From the NCBI GenBank assembly GCA_003162395.1, contig PMON01000068.1, forward strand, positions 1,455 through 65,454: a stretch of DNA of 64,000 nucleotides. Direction: 5' to 3'. Below are positions 34,663 through 43,410 of this stretch, one piece after another (position 1 is the first letter of the stretch; every line of letters begins with the position of its first letter). The DNA is from Acidimicrobiaceae bacterium (GTDB lineage: Bacteria > Actinomycetota > Acidimicrobiia > Acidimicrobiales > RAAP-2). Made by a program: the position numbers and the translations under genes. A model generated the notes under the pieces. The model saw nothing but the letters and a program-made list of their open reading frames with translations, did not search any database and was not told where the DNA came from.

Positions 34663-35937
34663 ATGCCACGAACCGTCTTTACGCACGCCACCGTCCTCGA
34701 CGGCGAGCACCCCGCACAACGGGACCTGACCGTGGTGGTCGACGGCCGTCGCATTGTCGAGGTCGGCCAGCGTGTCGAGCCGCGAGCCGACGACGACGTC
34801 GTCGACCTGACCGGCCGCACCCTCCTGCCCGGGCTCGGAACCGGGCACCTGCACGCCGAGTTCCACCACATCGACATGTCGCTGCTCGAGCACGTCTACG
34901 GCGGCGCGGAGCGGCCCGCAGGGGTGCTCATGGCAGTCGCCATCAACACGTGCCGGAACCTCTTGGAGTCGGGCTACACGATGGCCGTGAGCGCGGCGAG
35001 CAGCAACGACATCGACGCGTGCCTCAAGATGTCGATCGCAGAGGGGCTCATCGACGGCCCTCGGCTGCTCGCGTGCAGCCCGCATATCGAGGCGACGGGC
35101 AACGAGCGCCCACACTGGTGGTACGACAGCCGCAACACCGGCATGCAGGTGTTCATCGACGGTCCCGAAGAGATGCGCAAGGCCGTGCGCACCCAGGTTC
35201 GCAGGGGCGCGGACTGGATCAAGATCCTGCCGACCGGCGGTCACGGCATCACCGAGCCGCACTTCCGCCGACTCAGCCACGACGAGCTCGTCGCGGCGGT
35301 CGAGACGGCCCACGACCTCGGCAAGCGTGTCCGCGCGCACGCGTCATGGCGCGAGCTGATCGCCGAGTGCGTGGACGCCGGCGTCGACCTCATCGACCAC
35401 GGCGATGAGGTCGATGAGCGGATCATCGAGGCGATGGCCGCGCGCGGGACGTTCTGGGTCCCCAGCATGCGCGTGCTCGACGTCGCGCTCGGGATCTCCG
35501 AGGGCGTCGTGCCCGACGGCGGGCTCGACGCCGAGATGACCAAGGGCGTCCGCGACGAGTGGGACAACCTGGCCAAGATGGTGCCGGTCGCGAACGAGGC
35601 TGGCGTCAAGATCCTCCCCGGCGACGACTACGGCGTGCCGATCGTCGCGCACGTCCCGGGCATCTACTCGACGGAGTTCTCGACCTACGTGAACCACACG
35701 GGGGTCGGTGCGCTCGACACGCTGCGCTGGGCGACGCGGCACATGGCCGAGCTCATGCAGCTCAAGGGCGAGGTGGGCACGATCGCGCCGGACGCGCTGG
35801 CTGACGTGCTCGTCGTGGACGGCGACCCGAGCGCCGACATCTCGATCCTCGCGGACCCCGCCCGGAGCGTCGTCGCGGTCATGAAGGACGGCATCTTCGT
35901 GGTCAACCGGCTCGACGCGTCGGGCCCGCGCCGCTAG
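34663..35937 (+). CDS. Amidohydrolase family protein
   Basis: A 424-residue metal-dependent hydrolase of the imidazolonepropionase/prolidase-like class. Metal ligands are HLH near residue 63 (GTGHLHAEFHH), a lysine in WIKILPTGGHG that may be carbamylated, His in VRAHASW, His in LIDHGDEVDE and the catalytic Asp in LPGDDYG. The terminal small beta-domain (GTIAPDALADVLVVDGDP) is complete. AGGGGAG lies 5 bases before the ATG, directly after the ABC gene stop. It probably hydrolyses a cyclic amide, ester or lactone brought in by the transporter. Confidence 0.87.
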   Translation: MPRTVFTHATVLDGEHPAQRDLTVVVDGRRIVEVGQRVEPRADDDVVDLTGRTLLPGLGTGHLHAEFHHIDMSLLEHVYGGAERPAGVLMAVAINTCRNLLESGYTMAVSAASSNDIDACLKMSIAEGLIDGPRLLACSPHIEATGNERPHWWYDSRNTGMQVFIDGPEEMRKAVRTQVRRGADWIKILPTGGHGITEPHFRRLSHDELVAAVETAHDLGKRVRAHASWRELIAECVDAGVDLIDHGDEVDERIIEAMAARGTFWVPSMRVLDVALGISEGVVPDGGLDAEMTKGVRDEWDNLAKMVPVANEAGVKILPGDDYGVPIVAHVPGIYSTEFSTYVNHTGVGALDTLRWATRHMAELMQLKGEVGTIAPDALADVLVVDGDPSADISILADPARSVVAVMKDGIFVVNRLDASGPRR

Positions 35938-35947
35938 CGGCTGGGCG

Positions 35948-36760
35948 CTACTCCCAGCTGCCGACGACGGGGTTCTCGAGGGCGCCGAGCCCGTCGAACT
36001 CGACGGTGACGACGTCGCCGGCCACGATCTCCTTGGCCTCGCAGGTCCCCGTCGAGACGAGGTCCCCGGGCCACAGGGTCATGTCCTGGCTCAGGAACTC
36101 GAGGATCCTCGGGATGCTCCAGGCGAGCCCCTTCGTGGAGGCGACCGTCCGCTGCTCGCCGTTGACCGTGACAGTGAACCCGAGGTCGACGGGGTCCACC
36201 TCGTCAGCGGTGACGATGTCGGGCCCGAGCGGGCAGAAGGTGTCGGCGTTCTTGGAGAGGCAGATCTGGGGGCCCACCTTGCCCCCGCCGTGCACCCACT
36301 CTGTCCAGGTCACGTCGTTTGCCTGCGTGTAGCCAAAGACGTGTCGCATCGCATCGGCGGCGGCGACGCGGTACATGGGTTCGCCGATGACGACGACGAG
36401 CTCGCCCTCATAGAGGACGTGGTCATCGGGGCCTGGGAGCCGGATCGAGTCGCCCGGCCCGACGATCGAGCTCTGGACCCTCGCGTAGACGTAGGGCACC
36501 TCGTCGGGGCCCACGTCCTGACGGAAGACGTCGTAGGTCATGCCGAGGAAGAGCATCTTGCCGGGGTTGTCGATGGGAGCGAGGAGTCGTGTCACATCAG
36601 CCGGGACCTCGCCGAGCCGGCGTCTCGCGATGTCGAGCGCGACAGCGCCATCGCGAATGAACGACAGCATGTCGTCGTAGCCGGTCGCGACGATGACGTC
36701 GCGAACCCGGGCGCCGACCGCGGCGTCGCCGCTGCTGGTGAGGTAGCGAACCAGGTGCAT
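35948..36760 (-). CDS. Fumarylacetoacetate hydrolase family protein
   Basis: A 270-residue FAH-family enzyme. The metal-binding acidic groups are YEGELVVVIG (ExE) and the later DVTWTEW segment; FGYTQANDVT matches the usual GYTxxNDVSxR motif with the Arg replaced. The C-terminus has STGTCEAKEIVAGDVVTVE, close to the family PxG...LxPGDxV block. Members cleave C-C bonds in acyl pyruvates, hydrate 2-oxoalkenoates or decarboxylate oxaloacetate-like acids. It is downstream of the CoA ligase gene in a two-gene operon under operator C. Confidence 0.85.
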   Translation of the reverse strand: MHLVRYLTSSGDAAVGARVRDVIVATGYDDMLSFIRDGAVALDIARRRLGEVPADVTRLLAPIDNPGKMLFLGMTYDVFRQDVGPDEVPYVYARVQSSIVGPGDSIRLPGPDDHVLYEGELVVVIGEPMYRVAAADAMRHVFGYTQANDVTWTEWVHGGGKVGPQICLSKNADTFCPLGPDIVTADEVDPVDLGFTVTVNGEQRTVASTKGLAWSIPRILEFLSQDMTLWPGDLVSTGTCEAKEIVAGDVVTVEFDGLGALENPVVGSWE

Positions 36761-36803
36761 CGGGATCCTTTCGGTGTGCTGACGAACGTGGAGGGGCGAC
36801 TCG

Positions 36804-38387
36804 TCAGACGAGCTGGGTGGTGTGAGTCTCCCAGTAGGGATCGCGGAGCCGTCGTTTGAAGAGCTTGCCCGCCGGGTCGCGCGGCAGCGCCGAGGAGAAG
36901 TCGATCGACCTAGGGACCTTGAACCCCGCGAGGTGCTCGCGGCAGTAGGCGAGCAGCTCGGCTCGCAACTGATCGTCCGCTTCGACGCCCGGGGCGGGCT
37001 CCACGACCGCCTTCACCTCCTCGCCGAACTCGCTGTTGGGGACTCCGAAGACGGCCACGTCGCTGACGGAGGGGTGCATGACCATCACGTTCTCGATCTC
37101 CTGGGGGTAGATGTTCACGCCCCCGGAGATGATCATGAAGGTGGCGCGATCCGTGAGATAGAGGTAGCCGTCCTCGTCGAGGTGGCCGACGTCGCCGAGC
37201 GTCCGCCAGCCGTGGGAATCCTGGATCGAGGCGGTCTTCGTCGGGTCGTTCATGTACTCGAACTTGCGGGAGCTCTCGAAGTACACGGTCCCGGTCTCGC
37301 CAGAGGCGAGCTCGGCGCCGTCGTCGCCGACGACGTGGATCGCGCACCCGCTCGGTCGGCCCACTGAGCCGGGGTGCGCGAGCCACTCGGTCGAGTCGAT
37401 GGTGGTGGTCCCCATCCCCTCGGTCCCGCCGTAGTACTCGTGCAGGATCGGACCCCACCACTCGATCATCTGGTGCTTGACCGCGAGGGGGCACGGTGCG
37501 GACGCGTGGATCACGAGTTCAAGGCTCGACAGGTCATAGCGGGCCCGGACCTTCTCGTCCAGCTTCAGCATCCGTACGAAGTGTGTAGGGACGAACTGTG
37601 CGTGCGTGACCCGTTGTTGTTCGATCAGGGCCAGGCACGCCTCCGCGTCGAATCGCTCCATCACGACGACGGTTGCGCCGATGCGGTGGATGGTCATGCA
37701 GCTCATGAGCGGTGCGGAGTGGTACAGGGGAGCGGGGGAGAGGTAGCACGACGACACGCTTGTCTTGTACGTCGTCTCGTAGCTCGCGAGCGCGCCCTTG
37801 TGGTTGGGGACGAGCTCACCGGGCGGCGGGAGTGGGCGCTTGACGGCCTTGGGCCGCCCTGTCGTGCCCGACGAGTACAGGAGCTCGCACCCCTCGGTGG
37901 GAGTGTCGATCCCGCCGGTGCCGAACTGCTCAACGTCCTCCCAGCGATGGGTCGACTGGTCGAGGACGCCATCGCGGCAGATGACGACCTCGACGTTCGA
38001 CAGCCGCCCTTCGAGAGCTCCGAGGAGCTCTGCTTGCAGGAGCGAGGTGACGAGCACCCTCGCGCCGCAGTCGCCGATGATGTACTCCACCTCGTCTGGG
38101 CTGAGGTGCCAGTTGATCGCCGCGTAGTACAGCCCCGAGCGCTGCGCGGCCCAGGCGGTCTCGAGGAAGCCGGGTTGGTTCTCCATGAGTACCGCGACGA
38201 CGTCGCCACGCTCGAGTCCCAAGGAGCGGAAGAACCTCGCCAGCTGATTGGAGCGCTCGGCCATCTCGCCGTAGGTGATGATGGTGCCTGACGCGCCCAT
38301 GACGACCGCGGGTCGGGTGGGGTCGACGGCTGCGACGAAGCCGAGCGGGTCCGTGCCGAGCCCCACCTGCGTCCCCCACTGCCTCAT
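36804..38387 (-). CDS. Acyl-CoA synthetase (AMP-forming), ligase 1
   Basis: A 527-residue member of the ANL adenylating family. The phosphate-binding loop is YSSGTTGRPKAVK, the aromatic/adenine motif is YYGGTEG, the hinge acidic residue lies in DRATFMIISGGVNIYPQEIEN, and the C-terminal catalytic Lys is in DPAGKLFKRRL. It activates a free carboxylic acid as a CoA thioester. The start codon lies 5 bp from operator C. The gene heads the minus-strand operon with the FAH-family gene. Confidence 0.9.
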   Translation of the reverse strand: MRQWGTQVGLGTDPLGFVAAVDPTRPAVVMGASGTIITYGEMAERSNQLARFFRSLGLERGDVVAVLMENQPGFLETAWAAQRSGLYYAAINWHLSPDEVEYIIGDCGARVLVTSLLQAELLGALEGRLSNVEVVICRDGVLDQSTHRWEDVEQFGTGGIDTPTEGCELLYSSGTTGRPKAVKRPLPPPGELVPNHKGALASYETTYKTSVSSCYLSPAPLYHSAPLMSCMTIHRIGATVVVMERFDAEACLALIEQQRVTHAQFVPTHFVRMLKLDEKVRARYDLSSLELVIHASAPCPLAVKHQMIEWWGPILHEYYGGTEGMGTTTIDSTEWLAHPGSVGRPSGCAIHVVGDDGAELASGETGTVYFESSRKFEYMNDPTKTASIQDSHGWRTLGDVGHLDEDGYLYLTDRATFMIISGGVNIYPQEIENVMVMHPSVSDVAVFGVPNSEFGEEVKAVVEPAPGVEADDQLRAELLAYCREHLAGFKVPRSIDFSSALPRDPAGKLFKRRLRDPYWETHTTQLV

Positions 38388-38391
38388 GGTC

Positions 38392-38424
38392 TACACAATG
38401 TGGACAATGCTCTCATCATGTCAA
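38392..38424 (-). promoter_or_regulatory. Promoter and operator C (TACACAATGTGGA)
   Basis: On the minus strand a perfect -35 TTGACA (plus positions 38419-38424) is followed after 18 bp by CATTGT (plus 38395-38400) as a possible -10. Operator C, TACACAATGTGGA (38392-38404), covers this -10. It agrees with TCCACA-N-TGTGGA at 11 of 12 positions. The ligase 1 start codon (38387) follows at once, so the leader would be very short. Confidence 0.6.
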
Positions 38425-38482
38425 GTCGAACGCCGAAAGTGGAGCACTTCTCCGGCCAAAATCCAGAACTTTTCTCATCGAC

Positions 38483-38545
38483 AGTCAATCCACTTCCACT
38501 GAAAGTTAATCCACTTCCATTAATAGTTAATCCACTTCCACTATT
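38483..38545 (+). repeat. Three tandem 21-bp direct repeats
   Basis: AGTCAATCCACTTCCACT (38483), AGTTAATCCACTTCCATT (38504) and AGTTAATCCACTTCCACT (38525) are spaced exactly 21 bp, two helical turns. The units differ at only one or two of 18 positions. The last copy ends 2 bp before the TTGACA at 38545. The region is AT-richer than its surroundings. An activator array for the binding-protein gene is the likeliest reading. Confidence 0.7.
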
Positions 38546-38572
38546 TGACAGCGGCATCCACAGTAGTTAGGT
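38545..38572 (+). promoter_or_regulatory. Promoter of the ABC binding-protein operon
   Basis: A perfect -35 TTGACA (38545-38550) is followed after 16 bp by TTAGGT (38567-38572), a weak -10. A half operator TCCACA (38557-38562) lies between them, as in the other units, but its second half (TAGTTA) is poor. The weak -10 agrees with a need for an activator on the 21-bp repeats. Confidence 0.45.
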
Positions 38573-38653
38573 TCCCCGCCAGCGCCGCACGCGAGAGCTT
38601 GATCGGTGCCAGCAAGACTCCATCCAAACCACCACTCAGAGTAGGGGGAATCT

Positions 38654-39784
38654 GTGTCACCAGCATTCCGCGGGAAGCGGGTCGTCGGCACTGCCGTCGT
38701 GTCGGCTGCCCTGTTGTCGACAATGGTGCTCAGCACGGCCGGCGTATCGGGCGCGACCAGCACCACGCAATCGAGAGTCCAGAGCCACACGTCGATTCCA
38801 GCGGCAGTTGCCGCGCTCAAGAAGCTCTTCGTCCGCCCAATCCATATCCCGGTGAATAAGAAGATCACCAAGCCGATCCCGAAGGGAAAGACCATCGACT
38901 TCGTGGTCTGCGGCGTGCCGCAGTGCGCGATCCTGGCCAGCCCCCTCGAGGCGGCGGCGAAGTACCTGCATTGGAAGGTGGTCACGATCGCAGGTGGCCT
39001 CACCCCTGCGACCATCGACAACGCCTGGAACCAGGTCGTGCACAACAAGCCCAGCGCGGCGATGGGCACCGGCTTCCCCGAGATCGTCTTCTCGAGCCAG
39101 CTTGCGCAGCTCAAGGCGGATCACATACCGGTGATCAACGGATTCGTGACCGACAAGTCCGGCGCCGGCGTCGTCGCGGTCGTCAACGGGCAGCCGAGCT
39201 ACACGTACGCGGGCACCGCGCTCTCGGTGTTCGTGCTTGGCATCGACGGCACGAAGTCAGACTCCCTCTTCGTCGGGAGCACGACGTTCCCCGCGAGCAC
39301 GTTCGAGCAGAACGCCTACATCGCAGAGAACCACAAGCTGTGCTCGAAGTGTCAGGAGACGAACCTCGACGAGGCCGCGACCGCCACGCAGGCCCAGGTG
39401 ATCAGCGACGTCATCGCGAAGGTCAACGCGAATACGAAGATCAACTTCGTGGTCTGCTCGCAGCCGACGTATGCAGCGGGTCTGCCGCAGGCGCTGAAGA
39501 CGGCAGGGCATGCGAGCGTCAAGATCCTCGTCAACACGCCGGATCCGACGACGCTCGGGTACCTCAAGAGCGGCAAGATCGCCGGCATCATGGACGTCCC
39601 GAACACCGACGCAATGGCCGAGTTCATCGACGCGCTGGCGCGCCACGAGGTCGGCATGTCCACCACGCCATCCGAGGGCGCAGGCGGGGACTGGGCCGTG
39701 GTCAAGAAGACGGCGTCGCAGGTGACGTACCCCTACTTCCTGGTCAAGGGCGCCCTGGGTCAGTACGAGAAGCTCTGGAAGTAA
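38654..39784 (+). CDS. ABC transporter substrate-binding protein (ribose-type)
   Basis: A 376-residue exported binding protein. The N-terminal signal peptide (VVGTAVVSAALLSTMVLSTAGVSGA) has no lipobox Cys. The mature part has a periplasmic-binding-protein type I fold with FVVCGVPQCAIL, PVINGFVTDKSG and VCSQPTYAAGLPQALK. Two Cys clusters (CGVPQC and CSKCQ) may form disulfides. The GTG at 38654 follows GGGGGA. It precedes a permease gene and, with the fused permease-ATPase at 31847-34660, forms an importer. The ligand is unknown; the family binds sugars, but island context favours another small molecule. Confidence 0.85.
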   Translation: MSPAFRGKRVVGTAVVSAALLSTMVLSTAGVSGATSTTQSRVQSHTSIPAAVAALKKLFVRPIHIPVNKKITKPIPKGKTIDFVVCGVPQCAILASPLEAAAKYLHWKVVTIAGGLTPATIDNAWNQVVHNKPSAAMGTGFPEIVFSSQLAQLKADHIPVINGFVTDKSGAGVVAVVNGQPSYTYAGTALSVFVLGIDGTKSDSLFVGSTTFPASTFEQNAYIAENHKLCSKCQETNLDEAATATQAQVISDVIAKVNANTKINFVVCSQPTYAAGLPQALKTAGHASVKILVNTPDPTTLGYLKSGKIAGIMDVPNTDAMAEFIDALARHEVGMSTTPSEGAGGDWAVVKKTASQVTYPYFLVKGALGQYEKLWK

Positions 39785-39813
39785 CTTCCCCCAGCAGCAA
39801 CAAGCTAGGCACC

Positions 39814-39853
39814 TCACGGAGCGGGCACGGGATACCCCGGGCCCGCTCCGTGA
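39814..39853 (+). terminator. Strong hairpin between binding-protein and permease genes
   Basis: TCACGGAGCGGGC (39814-39826) pairs perfectly with GCCCGCTCCGTGA (39841-39853); the loop can also pair CGGG with CCCG. It starts 30 bp after the binding-protein stop. There is no T-run. It may stop part of transcription or protect the upstream mRNA, giving more binding protein than permease. Confidence 0.6.
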
Positions 39854-39916
39854 CGTGTGCGGGGTGCGAGTGACCGGTGACGACCGAGGGTGTGAACCGA
39901 GAGCAGTGCTAGGACG

Positions 39917-40990
39917 GTGCACACGATGACGCGTCTCGCGACACTGCGACGGAGCCTGAGTCCGGGCAGCATCGGGATCATCTACGTCTGGGCACTGCTC
40001 ATCGTCTTCTTTTCGGTGTGGAAGCCGGACCTGTTCCCGACGATGAGCACGGTGCGGTCGGTGCTCAACCTCAATGCGCTCGCCGGCCTCGCGGCGCTCG
40101 CGATTCTCGTGCCCATGGTGTCGGGCGCGATCGACGCCTCGATCGGCGGCAACATCTCGCTCTCCGGCGTCTGCTGCGCGTGGCTCTTCCAGAACACGCA
40201 CCTCTCCGTCCTTGCAGTCGTGTTGATCACGCTTGGCATCGGCGCGACGATCGGACTCGTCAACGTGCTCGTCGTGGTGGTCCTCAAGATCCCCTCGATC
40301 ATCGGGACGCTCGCGACCTGGCTCATCTGCGACTCCTTGAGCAGCGCCGTTGCGGGCCAGCAGTCGTCGCTCAGCCCGCCCCAGCTGAGCGGGTCCTTCG
40401 GGAACGACTTTGCGATCGCCAGCTGGCAGAACTTCACGATCCCCGTGCTGTTCGTCCTCGTCCTCGCCGCCGTGATGGGCCTCTGGCTCACCCAGACGCC
40501 GAGCGGGCGGTACACGCATGCGGTCGGGCTCAATCCAGCCGTCGCGCGCAATACGGGCATTCGCGTCTCGCTGATCCAGAGCTGTGCGCTTGTGGTCGGG
40601 GGGATCCTGGGCGCCTTCGCGGGGATGGTGCTCGCTGCCCAGTACGCCTCGGCGTCGCCAGGCAGCGGTGACGCGTACCTGCTGCCCGCGTTCGCCGCGG
40701 TGTTTCTCGGTGCAACCCAGTTCCGACTCAAGCGCTTCACCGCGTGGGGCACCGTCCTTGCGGTGTTCATGCTGGCGACCGGTGAGTACGGGCTGGCGCT
40801 TGCCGGCGCGGCTTCCTGGATTCCCAACGTCTTCCAGGGCCTCGCACTGATCATCGCGATCGGACTGAGCCGGCAGGTGTTCTCGAGGACCGCGAGGGTC
40901 ACCAAGCGCCCTCAGCAGGCCGGGTCGGCCGTCAGCGCCGGCGATGGACCCCACGGGACCGACGTCCCTGCGGGCGCCACGCTGCAGTAA
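39917..40990 (+). CDS. ABC transporter permease (ribose-type), stand-alone
   Basis: A 357-residue integral membrane protein with about eight to ten hydrophobic segments. It has the DASIGGNISLSG motif and LLPAFAAVFLGATQF, as in RbsC. It is closely similar to the permease half of the fused protein at 31847 (IYVWALLI, VPMVSGAIDASIGGN, LPAFAAVFLGATQFRLKRF). The two probably form a heteromeric channel served by the single ATPase. A GTG or ATG at 39917 with a downstream ATG at 39926 gives some start uncertainty. It lies between the binding-protein gene and an SDR gene. Confidence 0.88.
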   Translation: MHTMTRLATLRRSLSPGSIGIIYVWALLIVFFSVWKPDLFPTMSTVRSVLNLNALAGLAALAILVPMVSGAIDASIGGNISLSGVCCAWLFQNTHLSVLAVVLITLGIGATIGLVNVLVVVVLKIPSIIGTLATWLICDSLSSAVAGQQSSLSPPQLSGSFGNDFAIASWQNFTIPVLFVLVLAAVMGLWLTQTPSGRYTHAVGLNPAVARNTGIRVSLIQSCALVVGGILGAFAGMVLAAQYASASPGSGDAYLLPAFAAVFLGATQFRLKRFTAWGTVLAVFMLATGEYGLALAGAASWIPNVFQGLALIIAIGLSRQVFSRTARVTKRPQQAGSAVSAGDGPHGTDVPAGATLQ

Positions 40991-41074
40991 GGGGCGCGCG
41001 GACCAGCACCGCGTCGCGAGAGGCGCGGACGTCCAGGCCAGCGGACCGACCGCTGCAAGATAGAAGGAGGCGCC

Positions 41075-41881
41075 GTGAACAGGGTTCAGGGCAAGGTTGC
41101 CTACATCACGGGTGCGGCCCGCGGCCAGGGCCGCGCGCACGCGGTCGCCCTTGCCAGCGAGGGCGCTGACATCGTCGCCGTGGACGTGTGCGCCCCGATC
41201 GGCTTCACGTCGTATCCCGGCAGCTCGTTGTCGGACCTCGACGAGACCGCACGGCTCGTCGAGGCGCTCGGGCGTCGTGTCGTGGCCATCGAGGCTGACG
41301 TGCGGGATCGTGCCGCGCTCGAGGCCGCCGCGGTCCGCGGCGTCGATCAGCTCGGGCGGCTGGACGTCGTCGTCGCCAACGCAGGCATCGGCAGCATCCA
41401 CCGCTGGGACAAGGTCACGAGCGAGATCTGGCAGAACACGATCGACGTCAACCTGACGGGTGTGTGGAACACGGTCATGGCGACCGCCCAGCACGTCATC
41501 GACGCAGGTGGCGGCTCCATCATCCTGGTGAGCTCGGCAGGCGGGCTCAAGGCGATGCCCTTCATGATCCCCTACACCGCCAGCAAGTTCGCCGTGACGG
41601 GCCTCGCGAAGGCCTTCGCGAAGGAGCTGGCGGACGACGGCGTGCGGGTCAACAGCCTCCACCCCGGTGGGATCGACACCGTCATGGCAGGCGGTGAGTC
41701 CGACGCCGACGAGCTCTTTGCCGCGCACCCGCGACTCGCCGGCTCGTTCGTGAACGTCCTTCCGGTGGGTCTGCTGCCTCCTGAGGCGGTCAGCCACGCG
41801 GTCGTCTACCTGGCCTCCGACGAGTCCAAGTACGTGACGGCTTCGGCGATGGTCGTCGACGCCGGCACGTCGATGATGTGA
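41075..41881 (+). CDS. Mycofactocin-type short-chain dehydrogenase
   Basis: A 268-residue SDR starting with GTG after AAGGAGG. The sequence YITGAARGQGRAHAVALASEGADIVAVDVCAPI matches the group of SDRs that keep NAD permanently bound and pass electrons to mycofactocin, which includes carveol dehydrogenase. The catalytic residues are Ser in ILVSSAGG and YTASK. A long insertion of about 15 residues after the second strand (GFTSYPGSSLSDLDE) fits this group. It probably oxidises a secondary alcohol. Two relatives are at 44735 and 58400. Confidence 0.85.
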   Translation: MNRVQGKVAYITGAARGQGRAHAVALASEGADIVAVDVCAPIGFTSYPGSSLSDLDETARLVEALGRRVVAIEADVRDRAALEAAAVRGVDQLGRLDVVVANAGIGSIHRWDKVTSEIWQNTIDVNLTGVWNTVMATAQHVIDAGGGSIILVSSAGGLKAMPFMIPYTASKFAVTGLAKAFAKELADDGVRVNSLHPGGIDTVMAGGESDADELFAAHPRLAGSFVNVLPVGLLPPEAVSHAVVYLASDESKYVTASAMVVDAGTSMM

Positions 41882-41894
41882 GCCAGGCGATCGG

Positions 41895-42908
41895 CTACTG
41901 GTTGGCGATCAGCTCGAACTCCCAGCCCTGCTTGTTCGCCGGACCTCGCTCGTCGAGGTAGGGGGAGAGCGTCGCTGCGGACGCAGGCTGGGCGTCGGTC
42001 CCTGCGCCCGTGCGCACCCAGAACTTGCCGTCGGCGTCGATCGGCGCGATGTCCGCGGTGCAGAACTGGACCTCTTTGCCGGACTGCGGTCCGCCGCGGT
42101 GCCGGAGCGTCCAGTGCAGCTCGGCGAAGACGAACCACGACTCGACGACTCGGTTCACGAGGCGCAGGTCGAGGACCTCGAATCGATCGAAGAGCGCTCG
42201 GTAGTACGCCCCGAGCTCCTCGGCCCCGGTGCCGTTGAACGTCATGTAGTCGTCGACGAGGTAGCTGCGGATCGCCGTCGCGACGTTCGGTCGCATGGTG
42301 GCAAGGATCCGCGCGATGTCCTCGTCGCGGATCGCCGCCATGAACTCGTTGTGCAGGAGCGTCGCCTCCAGCCGCTTGACCGGGAACGGCACGTGGCCGT
42401 CGCCGGTCGGGACCTCGGGCCACCGGTTGATCCGCTCGTTGGCGATCGCGCCAATCTGGACCTCGCCCAGGATGCCGTCGGTGCCGATCGGGAACATCGT
42501 CACGGACTCGACCTGGAACACGTTGCCACGAGGCTTCTCGATCAGGCTGCCCATGCCGTGGGTGAGCATGTACCAGCTGGAGCGCAGGTCGGTCATCGAT
42601 ATCCAGTCCCACAGCTCGACGGCGGTGCGCATGTTCACGTACTGCTCACGGATCTCGTCCATGGTCGTCGCGCTCACGTACTGCAGGACCTCGGTGGCAG
42701 CGCCGTCGGACTCCGACGAGGCCATCGCGCCCACGGGCAGCGTCCACGTCCACGGGCCGCCTGTCTCAAGCGTGGCGAGCACGGTGTCGATGTCCTGGCT
42801 GTACTCGGAGCGCAGGTGGCGCCATCCGAGGTAGGCCGCCCGTGCGGCGAGTCTCGCGTGCTCGACCGCGCTCGCGTGGATGTCCGGCGTCGCGTCAGAG
42901 GTCGTCAC
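41895..42908 (-). CDS. NTF2-like/SnoaL-like two-domain protein
   Basis: A 337-residue protein that looks like two cone-shaped NTF2-type domains in one chain. The N-terminal part carries TMDEIREQYVNMRTAVELWDWISM, and the C-terminal part AAIRDEDIARILATM then VATAIRSYLVDDY and VVESWFVFAELHWTLRH. Members of the fold act as isomerases, dehydratases or hydroxylase small subunits for cyclic substrates. No decisive catalytic residue is identified. It is downstream of a cupin gene on the minus strand, and convergent with the SDR at 41075. It lies in the middle of the catabolic island. Confidence 0.7.
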   Translation of the reverse strand: MTTSDATPDIHASAVEHARLAARAAYLGWRHLRSEYSQDIDTVLATLETGGPWTWTLPVGAMASSESDGAATEVLQYVSATTMDEIREQYVNMRTAVELWDWISMTDLRSSWYMLTHGMGSLIEKPRGNVFQVESVTMFPIGTDGILGEVQIGAIANERINRWPEVPTGDGHVPFPVKRLEATLLHNEFMAAIRDEDIARILATMRPNVATAIRSYLVDDYMTFNGTGAEELGAYYRALFDRFEVLDLRLVNRVVESWFVFAELHWTLRHRGGPQSGKEVQFCTADIAPIDADGKFWVRTGAGTDAQPASAATLSPYLDERGPANKQGWEFELIANQ

Positions 42909-42974
42909 GGGTGCTCCTTTGGTTGGTGAACTGGTTGGGGTGGCGACGGCGTCGGGCGACCAAGCGGCGCGGCG

Positions 42975-43388
42975 TCACGGACCGACGATGGCCAGGAACG
43001 AGCTCTGGGCCAGCGCGGCGTTCTGGTAGCTCCAGACGGCGCCGACGGGGACGAAGAGCTGGTCGAGCTGTTCGATGCGGTACTCGACGTCGTCGACCAT
43101 GAAGGAAAAGGCGCCCTCGAGGACCACGATGACGTGCTCGATGTCAGAGGTCCGCGGGGGACTTCGCTGCCCAGTCGGCATCACGATGAGTGTCGACCGA
43201 AACGTCCCGGCTTCGAGCCCCGGGTACGCGGTGCGGGCACACCCAGGGCCGTCGGCGCCGGGCAGGTCGTTGAACGCCCGCTGGAGCAACTGTGCCTTGG
43301 TGAGTAGGAGCGCGCCGGACCGATGACCGGCGCCACTCGAGACAGCCGCATGGTCGCGTGTCACGGGTAACTCCGTGACGCGCGCCAC
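42975..43388 (-). CDS. Cupin-domain protein
   Basis: A 137-residue protein with a single cupin core: RTSDIEHVIVVLEGAFSFMVDDVEYRIEQLDQLFVPVGAVWSYQNA, with the conserved G(X)5HXH-like and PxG motifs partly kept (one His in IEHV, Pro-Val-Gly in VPVGAVW). Such proteins are metal-binding isomerases, dioxygenases or hydrolases, or sensory. The GTG start is uncertain because several in-frame GTG codons exist. It is divergent from the LLM monooxygenase gene, whose promoter region has operator D, and precedes the NTF2-like gene. Confidence 0.7.
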   Translation of the reverse strand: MARVTELPVTRDHAAVSSGAGHRSGALLLTKAQLLQRAFNDLPGADGPGCARTAYPGLEAGTFRSTLIVMPTGQRSPPRTSDIEHVIVVLEGAFSFMVDDVEYRIEQLDQLFVPVGAVWSYQNAALAQSSFLAIVGP

Positions 43389-43410
43389 GCCGGAGCCTCA
43401 GTCGTTCGAG

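Noticed and set aside
38483-38545. The 21-bp repeats as a CRISPR array
   Set aside because: The repeats are contiguous with only 3-bp gaps and no spacers, and no cas genes are near; a promoter array fits better.
38527-39114. A minus-strand open frame overlapping the binding-protein signal peptide region
   Set aside because: It runs through the 21-bp repeats' promoter side and opposite a well-supported gene, without domain features.
39257-41797. An 846-codon minus-strand open frame across the binding-protein, permease and SDR genes
   Set aside because: It crosses three genes with clear families and an intergenic hairpin, and shows no recognisable domain.
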